This document shows positions 22,758 to 30,820 of a stretch of DNA of 44,282 nucleotides, in pieces. The notes beneath the pieces were generated by a model. That model was not told where the DNA came from. It saw only the letters and a list, made by a program, of their open reading frames with translations, and did no database searches. Where the stretch lies: assembly GCA_019118665.1 (NCBI GenBank), contig DWYM01000057.1:1-44282 (forward strand), read 5' to 3'. The position numbers were made by a program, and so were the translations under genes. The stretch comes from Candidatus Mediterraneibacter intestinipullorum (GTDB taxonomy: Bacteria; Bacillota; Clostridia; Lachnospirales; Lachnospiraceae). Position 1 is the first letter of the stretch. Each line of letters opens with the position of its first letter.

Positions 22758-22796
22758 AACCGTCAGAGATTGAGAAATCAGTCTTTGGCGGTTTTT
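22758..22796 (+). terminator. Leader terminator upstream of late genes
   Basis: AACCGTCAGAGATTG (22758-22772) pairs with CAGTCTTTGGCGGTT (22779-22793) over 15 bp using three G-U wobbles, with a 6-nt loop and a T-run. It begins about 63 nt after the expected start of the 22658 promoter. The leader also holds a small TTAGG/CCTAA hairpin. Confidence 0.75.
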
Positions 22797-22818
22797 CTTG
22801 TTTCTGGAGGTCAAAAGG

Positions 22819-22998
22819 ATGATTTGCGATGAGTTCAGGTGTCAATATGCGAACGGGGATATATGCCAGCCGATCAGCGGCGCGTGTGTGTCTGATCGGT
22901 GTGATTGCTGGGGAATATGTGCGACATGTCAGGATCTCAACGCGGATCAATGCGAAGGCATCCGGAAAGAATGGGAGGAATTAACAGGTGAGCGATAA
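22819..22998 (+). CDS. Cysteine-rich small protein (59 aa)
   Basis: Nine cysteines in 59 residues (3, 8, 16, 23, 28, 30, 34, 37, 45), with CDCWGICATC at the centre, indicate at least one and perhaps two zinc sites. The start is the ATG behind TGGAGGTC. It is the first gene after the leader terminator and overlaps the next gene by 11 nt. Unknown function; a nucleic-acid-binding late regulator is one option. Confidence 0.65.
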   Translation: MICDEFRCQYANGDICQPISGACVSDRCDCWGICATCQDLNADQCEGIRKEWEELTGER

Positions 22999-23155
22999 TA
23001 CAGTATTTACGGATTCTGGAATAGAAGTATATGAGGATAATATATATTGCCCTGGATCGGTATATCAAAGAGCGCGGGAGATCCGGCGATATAGGGGAGA
23101 GATCGGACGATATCGGGCAAATGTGACAAAAGTGCAGTTGATCGTGACTGGATAA
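22988..23155 (+). CDS. Hypothetical basic protein (55 aa)
   Basis: A GTG-start gene inside the end of the cysteine-rich gene, with GGGAGG 8-9 nt upstream. The protein begins MSDNTVFTDSGIEVYEDN and has an arginine-rich second half (RAREIRRYRGEIGRYRANV), so it may bind nucleic acid. The gene ends just before the terminator at 23181. The overlap and ribosome binding site support it; no family recognised. Confidence 0.5.
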   Translation: MSDNTVFTDSGIEVYEDNIYCPGSVYQRAREIRRYRGEIGRYRANVTKVQLIVTG

Positions 23156-23180
23156 CATGATATTGTAGTATTAGCCAATT

Positions 23181-23208
23181 GGGACGCAAAAGACAGCGTC
23201 CCTTTTTT
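23181..23208 (+). terminator. Intrinsic terminator just before terS
   Basis: GGGACGC (23181-23187) and GCGTCCC (23196-23202) form a perfect stem with an 8-nt loop and six T residues. It lies 24 bp before the terminase small subunit gene, so late transcripts must either read through it or start after it. No promoter was seen between it and the gene. Confidence 0.85.
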
Positions 23209-23231
23209 ATTGCCTGGAAGGAGGTGGAGAA

Positions 23232-23675
23232 ATGGCACAGAGGACCGAAGAGGAGAAGAGAGCAGCGAGGGAGCGGAGCAACGCGAATCTTATGACGCCG
23301 CAGGAGGTCAACGCGCGGAAGACGCCCGAAGAGAGGCGAGAGAGCGCCAGCAAAGCGGGCAAAGCGTCAGCAGAGGCCAAGAAACGGCGTAAGACGGCGC
23401 GCGAGATCTACGAGGCCATGCTTTCCCGTCCTGCGTCTGATCAGGTGATGGGCGGATTACCTGATCTGCCGGAGGGGGCAACAAATTACGACGTTATGTT
23501 AGCGCGAATGATGTTTTCCGCGCAGAAAGGAAGCGTAAAAGCGGCACAATTTGTCCGCGATACAGCAGGGGATCAGCCGACGACCAAGGTTGAGGCTGAT
23601 ATAGGCATGACGGACGGAGACAGGGCGCTGCTTGAAAAGGTAGCGGAACGTATCAAAAAGGATAGCAATCAGTAG
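23232..23675 (+). CDS. terS: Terminase small subunit
   Basis: A 147-residue protein. A basic, alanine-rich N-terminal half (ERRESASKAGKASAEAKKRR) is typical of the small-terminase group preceded by 'NARKTPEERRE'. The C-terminal half has VMLARMMFSAQKGSVKAAQF and GDQPTTKVEADI, the segments seen in Firmicutes phage TerS proteins. It recognises the packaging site and hands DNA to TerL. The start follows AAGGAGGTGGAG. Unusually, 320 non-coding bases separate it from terL. Confidence 0.8.
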   Translation: MAQRTEEEKRAARERSNANLMTPQEVNARKTPEERRESASKAGKASAEAKKRRKTAREIYEAMLSRPASDQVMGGLPDLPEGATNYDVMLARMMFSAQKGSVKAAQFVRDTAGDQPTTKVEADIGMTDGDRALLEKVAERIKKDSNQ

Positions 23676-23995
23676 AACATGACGCAAAATTATTCTTTTG
23701 CGACGCGTTGAACGTGATTTGCTAATGCCAATAATACAACCAGTATGTAATTGATAGGGATAGGGCGGGAGAGTCCGCACTCTGCGCACACCTGACAGCC
23801 AGTGACAGCAGGTAAGGGCGCAGAATATTTTATATGATGATCATGCAGGGGCGCGCAAATTTTTTTTGCGTGCTTTTTTGGTGGCTACTCATAGACCCGT
23901 ACCCACCCCAGGGGCATCCCCTCCCATCGGGATGCAGGTCGCTTTATTTTACCTCCTGTATATCCATCAGAAAATTTATAAAATTTTGAGACCGG
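23676..23995. other. Non-coding structured region between terS and terL
   Basis: No credible gene is present in these 320 bp. They hold CGCAAAA/TTTTGCG (23683-23702). A nested hairpin has TCTGCGC/GCGCAGA (23781-23824) enclosing ACCTG/CAGGT. A stem with T-run (GCGCGCAAA...TTTGCGTGC, about 23851-23880) looks like a terminator, and GCATCCC/GGGATGC lies at 23914-23935. Such a position suits a packaging (pac/cos) site or a regulatory RNA. Confidence 0.55.
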
Positions 23996-25492
23996 GTGAC
24001 AAAGGTGACAGTAGAAGAAATTCGCGAGAAGGAAATTGAATATTGCCGAGATCATGTGGAGTATTACATCGAAACGTATTGCCACATTGAGGATAAAGAT
24101 GCGGAAGAGCTTATTCAGCCGTTTCATCTGTGGGAAGCTCAGAAACAGGCCCTGAAAGATATTCATGAGCATCGTAAGATTGCAATCTTGAAAGCGCGTC
24201 AGTTGGGATTCTCCTGGCTGGTTATGAGTTACGCTTCATATCTCCTGCGGTGTTGGACTGGAAGGACTGCAATAGGGCTTTCTCGATCAGAGGAAGAGGC
24301 GAAAGAGCTTGTTCGTCGTCTGGCAGTGATTTTTCGTTATATGCCCGAACTGATTGCTGAATATGGGAATGTACCACAAGGTTGGAGCGGACCTGTTTTT
24401 AAGAGAAATGATCTTATTCTAACTATATTTTTTTCAAACGGTCCAGAAAGCGTATTCAAAGCTTTCCCATCGTCGCCGAATGCGGCACGATCTTTTACCG
24501 CGGATCTTCTGGTGTTTGATGAGTGGGCATTCCAGCAATTCGCCGAAGAAATCTGGAAGGCAGCATTTCCGGTCATAAACCGTCCATTTGGCGGAAAAGT
24601 CGTAGGACTTTCCACGATAGAACGCGGCAGCCTTTTTGAGCAGATTTTTACGGACCCGGATAACGGGTTCTATAAAATTTTTATCCCGTGGTATGCAGAC
24701 CCAAAACGTGATGAAAAATGGTATGAAGAAACGAAGCGGGCTATGGGGGACGATATCACGCAGGAATATCCAGCAACGATTGAGGAGGCTTTGGAAGTTC
24801 CGGGCGGTGCATATTTCCCGGAGGTTCGTGCAGAGACACATTTGACGACAAAATACCCGGAAGGAAATGTGAGAACTTACGTATGCATTGATTATGGTCT
24901 GGACATGTTTTCGGCGCATTGGGTGGCGGTTGATGAAAAAAATCATGCTGTAGTTTACCGGGAGTATGATTCTCCGAACAAGACGATCGGAGAAGCGTGC
25001 GACATACTGCGGAGTCTTTCAGAGGAAGAAAATGTAGAATTATTTTTGGCGCCGCCGGATTTATGGAACCGGGATCAGATCACAGGAAAGTCCCGCGCAC
25101 TGCACTTTGCTGAATATGGGATAACGCTCACAAAAACCTTGAATCGACTGGAAGATGGATGCGCAGCTATGAAGGAATGGCTGTATGTCCCGAAAGATGG
25201 AAAGCCGGCACTTCAGATTATGGAGAACGCAGCTCCTAATCTTTATCGATGTCTTCAAAAGATTCAGAAGGACAAGCGCCGCCCCAACATTTACGCGAAA
25301 GATCCTCACGACCTGACTCATGACGTGGATAGTCTTCGCTGCTTCTGTGTTTATTGGACGGATCCCGCGGATCCAGAGAAACAGCGGAAGAAAAAGAAAT
25401 GGACGGCGGATATGTATGAAGATTATGAGAATGCTAGCGAAGAGGATAAGCGGAAACTTTTAAGAATATACGGAGAGCCGGAAGAATGGTAG
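23996..25492 (+). CDS. terL: Terminase large subunit
   Basis: A 498-residue packaging motor. The ATPase domain has a Walker A-like KARQLGFSW (66-74), and Walker B is LLVFDEW with D175-E176. The C-terminal RNase H-like nuclease has VCIDYGLDMFSAHWVAVD (around 290-307) and a late DPHDLTHDVDSLRC with metal-binding aspartates. It cuts concatemers and pumps DNA into the prohead through the portal encoded next. The start is a GTG with a weak ribosome binding site; a second GTG three codons later is possible. The end overlaps the portal gene by 7 nt. Confidence 0.9.
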   Translation: MTKVTVEEIREKEIEYCRDHVEYYIETYCHIEDKDAEELIQPFHLWEAQKQALKDIHEHRKIAILKARQLGFSWLVMSYASYLLRCWTGRTAIGLSRSEEEAKELVRRLAVIFRYMPELIAEYGNVPQGWSGPVFKRNDLILTIFFSNGPESVFKAFPSSPNAARSFTADLLVFDEWAFQQFAEEIWKAAFPVINRPFGGKVVGLSTIERGSLFEQIFTDPDNGFYKIFIPWYADPKRDEKWYEETKRAMGDDITQEYPATIEEALEVPGGAYFPEVRAETHLTTKYPEGNVRTYVCIDYGLDMFSAHWVAVDEKNHAVVYREYDSPNKTIGEACDILRSLSEEENVELFLAPPDLWNRDQITGKSRALHFAEYGITLTKTLNRLEDGCAAMKEWLYVPKDGKPALQIMENAAPNLYRCLQKIQKDKRRPNIYAKDPHDLTHDVDSLRCFCVYWTDPADPEKQRKKKKWTADMYEDYENASEEDKRKLLRIYGEPEEW

Positions 25493-27429
25493 GGAGAATT
25501 AAGAACATGATCAAGAACATGAAGAATCCTGAGCAGTTCCGCAGGCTGCGGATGTGGCAGGGCAGGCTGGATATAGCACTTGCGGCGTATGATCTGGAAC
25601 GCAGGCACATGGATACGAAAGAGGCATATTACAATGGAACCCGGGAGGTCCAGAAAAATCCCAATTCTAAAAAATCCCCGACGAAGCTGGCCAGTAATGT
25701 TCGGAACATTGTCTATGAGCTGATTGAGTCACAGGTAGATAATTCAATTCCGATGCCGAAAGTGCGACCAATTCATCCGGAAGACATTGAGCTTGCGAAA
25801 AGTATAGAAAAAGCGCTGGTCAACGAGATTTCTAAGATCAAGTATAAGGACATAAATGATGAGCAGGAAAGGGTCACACCTATACAGGGCGGTGACTTTT
25901 TTCATGTCCAGTGGGATTCTACGTCAGGAATGCACTGTACTTTGGGAGATGTCTCTGTAGAAGAGGTGCATCCAAAGCAGGTAATACCGCAGCCGTGTGT
26001 AACAGAACTGGAGAAGATGGATTATGTGTTTCTCATCTTTTCTCAGACAAAAGATTTTATAAAAAAACGGTACGGCGTGAATGTGGAGGATGCTATAGAG
26101 GATCGTCCGGATATCCGTAATCAGAACGATACTACGTACAATGACGATATAGTAAGCCAGTATATCGCATATTACCGCAATAAAAACGGCGGGATCGGGA
26201 TGTTTTCCTGGGTGGAAGATTACATTCTGGTGGATTTTGAAGACTATCAGGAAAGAAAGCTGGAGCGCTGTAAAAAATGTGGCGAGATCAAGACCGCTGA
26301 TGTGTGTCCGGTATGCGGCGGGAAAAAATTTGAGGAAGTTTCAGAAGATACGGAAGAAGTTTTCTCTGATATCCCGTTATCAAACGGAAATTTTATCCGT
26401 TCCGTTATAGGGGCAGAAGAAATTCCAGTGACCGATTCTGAAGGGAATGCTGTATATGATGAAAACGGGATTCCGTTGGTGGATATGCGGCCGATTCACG
26501 AACGAATTCCGTATTATAAGCCAAATGTGTTCCCGCTGGTGATCCGGAAAAATATATCAAAAAGTAAAAAATTCCTGGGCGGCTCTGATGTGGATGTGAT
26601 CATAGATCAGCAGGACACTATAAAGAAGCTGGGAACGAAGATCAATGAAAAACTACTGCGCGGATGGTCATTTGCGACGTTGCCGGAAGGCCGAGAGATT
26701 ACCTGCAGCAAAAATGAAATGAATATAGTCCGGGTACGTCCGCAGGATGTGAGCCTGATCGGTGTTTATAACATGCAGCCGGATATCTCCAAAGACCGTG
26801 TGGCTCTGGAAGACAACTACGACTGGGCGAGATCATCCCTTGGGATCACTGATTCTTATCAAGGGAAATATGATTCATCGGCCACATCAGGAACAGCAAA
26901 GCAGTATTCCATCAATCAGGCTGCGGGACGTCTGGAGTCAAAACGGATCATGAAAAATAATGCCTATGCTGCTCTGTACAAAATGATCTTCCAGTTTTGG
27001 CTGTCATATGCGGACCAGCCTATTCCTCTGAGTTACAAAAAGGAAGACGGGACATATGAATTCTCTCATTTCAATCGGTATGATTTTCTGAAAAAGGATG
27101 ATGCAGGGGAATGGTACTGGAACGATGAATTTATATTTGAGACGGACACAACATCCTCGATCATGACAAACCGTGAGGCTATGTGGAATGCGGCTGACGT
27201 GAAGTATCAGGCAGGGGCATTCGGACCCATTGGTGATCTTGAATCGTTGGTGCTTTATTGGAAATTTATGGCAAAAGCGAATTATCCGAATGCCGGGGAA
27301 ATTTTATCTGATATTCAGACTCGACTGCAGGAGCAAAAAGAAATGCAACAGGCATTACAGGAAGGAGATGTGCAAAGTGAAGTGTCCGCTATGCAATTTG
27401 GAAATGGCGATCCAGTCATCCCGGTATGA
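25486..27429 (+). CDS. Portal protein with zinc-ribbon insertion
   Basis: A 647-residue portal. The region SSLGITDSYQGKYDSSATSG with a following SINQAAGRLESKRIMKN is typical of portal crown/stem segments, and an acidic, glutamine-rich C-terminus follows. Around residues 262-283 it carries CKKCGE...CPVCGG, a four-cysteine zinc ribbon inside the portal body that most portals lack. The portal forms the dodecameric ring for DNA entry and tail attachment. It overlaps terL, and its last 53 nt overlap the small zinc-protein gene. Confidence 0.85.
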   Translation: MVGRIKNMIKNMKNPEQFRRLRMWQGRLDIALAAYDLERRHMDTKEAYYNGTREVQKNPNSKKSPTKLASNVRNIVYELIESQVDNSIPMPKVRPIHPEDIELAKSIEKALVNEISKIKYKDINDEQERVTPIQGGDFFHVQWDSTSGMHCTLGDVSVEEVHPKQVIPQPCVTELEKMDYVFLIFSQTKDFIKKRYGVNVEDAIEDRPDIRNQNDTTYNDDIVSQYIAYYRNKNGGIGMFSWVEDYILVDFEDYQERKLERCKKCGEIKTADVCPVCGGKKFEEVSEDTEEVFSDIPLSNGNFIRSVIGAEEIPVTDSEGNAVYDENGIPLVDMRPIHERIPYYKPNVFPLVIRKNISKSKKFLGGSDVDVIIDQQDTIKKLGTKINEKLLRGWSFATLPEGREITCSKNEMNIVRVRPQDVSLIGVYNMQPDISKDRVALEDNYDWARSSLGITDSYQGKYDSSATSGTAKQYSINQAAGRLESKRIMKNNAYAALYKMIFQFWLSYADQPIPLSYKKEDGTYEFSHFNRYDFLKKDDAGEWYWNDEFIFETDTTSSIMTNREAMWNAADVKYQAGAFGPIGDLESLVLYWKFMAKANYPNAGEILSDIQTRLQEQKEMQQALQEGDVQSEVSAMQFGNGDPVIPV

Positions 27430-27568
27430 AACGCAGGACGATGACAGCCCAGATAAAGAAACGCAGTTGTTTGTGGTTATGGATCTTACTTGCAGGGACA
27501 AGAAGTGCCCTAATTATGGGAAAGTGGTTCAAACAGTGAAAAATCCACTTCCAGTCAACAACACCTGA
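27377..27568 (+). CDS. Small zinc-finger protein overlapping the portal end
   Basis: A 63-residue protein with CPLC (C3, C6) and CRDKKC (C39, C44), a split zinc-binding set. The GTG start was chosen because AAGGAG lies 9 nt upstream; an ATG 9 nt earlier directly abuts that site and is less likely. The stop codon sits in the loop of the terminator at 27560-27582. It overlaps the portal gene by 53 nt. It may be a head-assembly accessory protein; function unknown. Confidence 0.6.
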   Translation: MKCPLCNLEMAIQSSRYETQDDDSPDKETQLFVVMDLTCRDKKCPNYGKVVQTVKNPLPVNNT

Positions 27569-27582
27569 AAGGGTGTTTTTTT
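27560..27582 (+). terminator. Terminator between portal and scaffold genes
   Basis: AACACC (27560-27565) and GGTGTT (27572-27577) form a 6-bp stem followed by seven T residues. The stop codon of the preceding gene lies in the loop. The short stem suggests partial termination, tuning the ratio of portal to capsid expression. Confidence 0.65.
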
Positions 27583-27625
27583 AATACATTTTCGCAGGAA
27601 GAGCGTAAAAATCCGGGAGGTATTT

Positions 27626-28456
27626 ATGAGATTTAAAGAGATTCCGATGAACTTACAGATGTTCGCAGGCGAAGAAGTGCCGGAAGTCGCCGATCCGGCA
27701 TTGGAAACAGAAGGAATCGGGGGAGAACCCTCGGAAGGCATAGAAGGTGAAGGCGGAAAAGATCCGGAAGTCGCCGACCCGGTAATTGACCAGAATGCCG
27801 CATATGCTGCTGCGCGCAGGAGGGCAGAGCAGCATTATAACCAGCAGATCGCGAACCGGGACGCAGAATATGCCCGGAGATTCGGTCATTTGCGTAACCC
27901 TGAAACAGGACAGCCGATACGAAGCGAAAAGGATTATTTCGCCGCACTGGATGCACAGGAGCGGCTTGGGGTCCAGGAACAACTCAGATCCCAGGGCGTA
28001 GACCCTGCGATGTTGGATCGGGTGATCCAGAATAACCCGACAATCCGCCAGGCGCAGCAGGTGATCCACCAGGCGAGGGTGGATAAAGGGAATCAGATGC
28101 TGGATGCCCAGATCAAAGAAATTTCCGAATTCTATCCGGAGGTGAAGTCCCTGGAAGATATTGCAAAGATGGATACATTTCAATCTTTTGACCGATATGT
28201 GCGAAGCGGGATGAACCTGGTTGATGCGTTCAGATTGGCGAATTTTGATGCCCTGGTCGGTAAAGGGGCAGCGGCATCTAGACAGGCGGCAATTAATTCC
28301 GCGAAAAGTACCGGTCATTTAATCCCGGTTGGTGGCGGGGTCAGTGGACCAGAGGGAGAAGTAGAAATCCCGAAAGCCGAATTGGGATTATGGCAGGACA
28401 TGTATCCAGGCCTCAGTTATAAAGAACTCCGCACAAAGTATAACCGGACATTATGA
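27626..28456 (+). CDS. Capsid scaffolding-type protein
   Basis: A 276-residue protein with the usual scaffold features. The N-terminus is acidic and disordered (EGIEGEGGKDPEVADP). A helical, glutamine- and arginine-rich middle (AARRRAEQHYNQQIANRDAE, AQQVIHQARVDKG) and a C-terminal helix with aromatic residues follow. It starts with MRFKEIPMNLQMFAG, a common opening of Firmicutes head genes. Scaffolds shape the prohead and then leave. It lies between portal and capsid genes, as expected. Confidence 0.7.
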   Translation: MRFKEIPMNLQMFAGEEVPEVADPALETEGIGGEPSEGIEGEGGKDPEVADPVIDQNAAYAAARRRAEQHYNQQIANRDAEYARRFGHLRNPETGQPIRSEKDYFAALDAQERLGVQEQLRSQGVDPAMLDRVIQNNPTIRQAQQVIHQARVDKGNQMLDAQIKEISEFYPEVKSLEDIAKMDTFQSFDRYVRSGMNLVDAFRLANFDALVGKGAAASRQAAINSAKSTGHLIPVGGGVSGPEGEVEIPKAELGLWQDMYPGLSYKELRTKYNRTL

Positions 28457-28472
28457 GAAGGGAGAATTATCA

Positions 28473-28901
28473 ATGTTTGCTTTTAAAAAATCCAATGTAA
28501 AACCGGAAGTCCCGGTGATCAAAACTTTGCCGACCACTGCATCTACAGCGTATAAGATCGGCGACGCGCTGGTACTTACTGGCGGGAAACTGGCAAAAGC
28601 CACGGGAACGACGATCCCGCGGTATATCTGCGCATGCAATTATTCTGCCCCGGCAGAGAATCCGGAAGACATCGCAGTGTACCTGATCGCTCCTGGAATG
28701 GAGTGGGATACGACTTTTGCGGCAGATGCTTCCTCTGTCACGGAAGGATCGAAGGTAACTATTCATACGGATGCAGCGCAGGTTACTGCCACCACAACGT
28801 CTGGGATTGTGACGATTCTGAAAAAGTACGGCACTGGGGCAAGTGGAACGGCGGTAAGAGTCACTTTTGATGGTGCAGTTCCTGCAGCGGCTGCAGGCTG
28901 A
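28473..28901 (+). CDS. Head decoration-type protein
   Basis: A 142-residue beta-rich protein with few charged patches: KTLPTTASTAYKIGDALVL then GGKLAKATGTTIPRYICAC, and repeated T/V strands near the end (VTATTTSGIVTILKKYG). This resembles DUF2190-like or head-stabilisation proteins located just before the major capsid gene. It probably cements capsid hexamers. The start follows AGAAGGGAG. Confidence 0.6.
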   Translation: MFAFKKSNVKPEVPVIKTLPTTASTAYKIGDALVLTGGKLAKATGTTIPRYICACNYSAPAENPEDIAVYLIAPGMEWDTTFAADASSVTEGSKVTIHTDAAQVTATTTSGIVTILKKYGTGASGTAVRVTFDGAVPAAAAG

Positions 28902-28920
28902 TTTAAAGGAGGTAGAAAAT

Positions 28921-29922
28921 ATGGCACTTATTTTTTCACAGAACAGCGGACTGAATGATGATCTTTGGAAACCTGTTGGTCAGGTAATCAAAAGCGTTAT
29001 GATGGATGCTGATACCGAAAAAACACCATACGACAAACTGGTGACGGATCTTTGTAATGAAGAGAAGTCGAAAAAATATGCAGAGAAGAACACAGGTCTT
29101 ACTTCCACTGGAACCTTTCAGCTGGTAAACGAAGGCGATGTGCCGGATCTGTCTGATATCCGGGAGACTTTCCCGAAATTGATCATCCATTCTACATTCA
29201 TGGATGAGATCGCATGCACCCGGCAGATGTTGGATGATGGTGAGATCAATACTATGAAAACCATGTCCCGAAACCTGGTTATGGGGTATAAAAGGACACG
29301 CGCGAAGCTGGCAACGAATGCCGTAGCGACGGAGGGAGCAAAGTACTCTATGGGAAGTCGTGAGCTGGATAAAACAACCGGCGACGGAAAAGCTCTGTTC
29401 GATACTGCGCATCCGGCAGCAAAAGAGGGAGTCGCTGTTCAGAGTAACGTGTTTACGAATGAGTTCGGAAACGATTCGGCTATGCTTATCCGGCTGGCGA
29501 ATATTGGACGTAACTTTAAGAATAACTCTGGTGAGGTTCAGGGCTATACGTTCGACACCATTATTCTTCCCGGGAATGTGCCGGATCTGGAAGATCTGGT
29601 AAAGAGGATTATCCGGTCTGAACTGATCCCGGGATCCAACAACAACGATGTCAACACCCAGAAAGGTTTATGGAACCTGATCGTCCTTCCGACATGGCAG
29701 GTAGCGTCCGGGAAGAAACCCTACATTATCATGTCCAGCGAGGCGAACAAGGAACTCCGCGGCACCTTGTTTTATGACCGTGTTGGTCTGGATGTGAAAA
29801 ACTGGGTGGATGAGCATTCCCGCAACCTGCTGTGGAACGCATACTGCCGTATGTCCTGCGGGTTCAATGACTGGAGACATATGATCATGGGCGGTGCGGA
29901 TGCCGGAACCACACTTTCCTGA
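28921..29922 (+). CDS. Major capsid protein
   Basis: A 333-residue protein in the expected position after scaffold and decoration genes, behind a perfect AAAGGAGG. The sequence (RETFPKLIIHSTFMDEIACT, then GDGKALFDTAHPA and NLLWNAYCRMSCGFNDWRHM) fits HK97-fold capsid proteins of the Mu-gpT-like group that share 'GxxLFxxxHP'. It has no N-terminal delta domain because a separate scaffold exists. It forms the icosahedral shell. Confidence 0.8.
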   Translation: MALIFSQNSGLNDDLWKPVGQVIKSVMMDADTEKTPYDKLVTDLCNEEKSKKYAEKNTGLTSTGTFQLVNEGDVPDLSDIRETFPKLIIHSTFMDEIACTRQMLDDGEINTMKTMSRNLVMGYKRTRAKLATNAVATEGAKYSMGSRELDKTTGDGKALFDTAHPAAKEGVAVQSNVFTNEFGNDSAMLIRLANIGRNFKNNSGEVQGYTFDTIILPGNVPDLEDLVKRIIRSELIPGSNNNDVNTQKGLWNLIVLPTWQVASGKKPYIIMSSEANKELRGTLFYDRVGLDVKNWVDEHSRNLLWNAYCRMSCGFNDWRHMIMGGADAGTTLS

Positions 29923-29933
29923 TTGGAGGCGTT

Positions 29934-30164
29934 ATGGTCGAAAAGGGATTGCAGAAAGGGGCTGTCTTCACGGAAGGCAGCTCTTTTTACAAAGTAGAAG
30001 AGGTATTACCGGATGGGAATTATATATCCAGAAGGATCAGTGAAGAAGAAGCTGAAAAGCTGCGGATCAAAGATTCGGTGCCGAAAGAAAGCACGGAAGA
30101 GGGAGCGCCGTCAGAAGCCGTCAACAAACAGGTGAAGAAGACAGGCGGAGGAGAACCGGAGTAA
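29934..30164 (+). CDS. Small head protein (76 aa)
   Basis: A 76-residue protein. A short beta part (GAVFTEGSSFYKVEEVLPDG) is followed by a glutamate- and lysine-rich disordered tail. It starts behind TTGGAGGC, 11 nt after the capsid gene. Similar short proteins after capsid genes act in head completion or remain uncharacterised. Confidence 0.5.
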   Translation: MVEKGLQKGAVFTEGSSFYKVEEVLPDGNYISRRISEEEAEKLRIKDSVPKESTEEGAPSEAVNKQVKKTGGGEPE

Positions 30165-30214
30165 GAAAAACAGCGCAGCAGAAAAACCGCTGAACGGGTT
30201 AGGACGGTGATTAT

Positions 30215-30820
30215 ATGACGTGGGGCGATATAAAACTTGCCACTATGCAAAAAATGTTTTCTGCCGATGGCACAGAGATCCCGTCAGATGATTCTTCAAA
30301 AGATTATTTGGCAGGGATGCCTTATGTAGCAAATGAATGTCTGCAAATGATCTGCACATCAAAAAAGTATATCGTGAAGTCTGTAGAGGTGGATTCTACA
30401 GACGGTGAACAGGTGGGGCAGTTTCGCAGGTTCCGGATGAAGGATCTGGCAGAAGATTTTTTTGAATTTTATGGCGAAGTGTATATTACGGCCGGAAATT
30501 ATCACGAAAGATGTGCCGAATACCGATCTGAGGCGCAGGATGTGCTCCTGATCCACTCTGATCTGGAGGGGACATATACGATTTATTATCGGGCGTATCC
30601 GCCGGCAGTGGCAGCTGCAACGGAAGATGATTATTCTTTTGATGGAATTTCGCCGGATGTGCTGGCGATTCTCCCGTTATATATGGCTTCCCAGCTTTAC
30701 AAGGAGGATGATAATGGGATAGCGACATCTCTCCGCAACGAATTTGAAGTAGCATACGAAAGGCTTTCCCAGGATAATCCGTCCTATATCCTGGAATGTG
30801 AAGACGAAGGTGGTTGGTAA
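30215..30820 (+). CDS. Head-to-tail adaptor-type protein
   Basis: A 201-residue protein. Helical parts at both ends (WGDIKLATMQKMFS; DVLAILPLYMASQLYKEDDN) flank a beta-rich centre (HSDLEGTYTIYYRAYPPAV). This layout occurs in podovirus adaptor/gp4-like tail proteins that dock under the portal. The final helix VLAILPLYMASQLY is characteristic of such adaptors. Its stop overlaps the start of the nozzle-like gene (TAATG), giving a tight adaptor-nozzle pair. Confidence 0.6.
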   Translation: MTWGDIKLATMQKMFSADGTEIPSDDSSKDYLAGMPYVANECLQMICTSKKYIVKSVEVDSTDGEQVGQFRRFRMKDLAEDFFEFYGEVYITAGNYHERCAEYRSEAQDVLLIHSDLEGTYTIYYRAYPPAVAAATEDDYSFDGISPDVLAILPLYMASQLYKEDDNGIATSLRNEFEVAYERLSQDNPSYILECEDEGGW

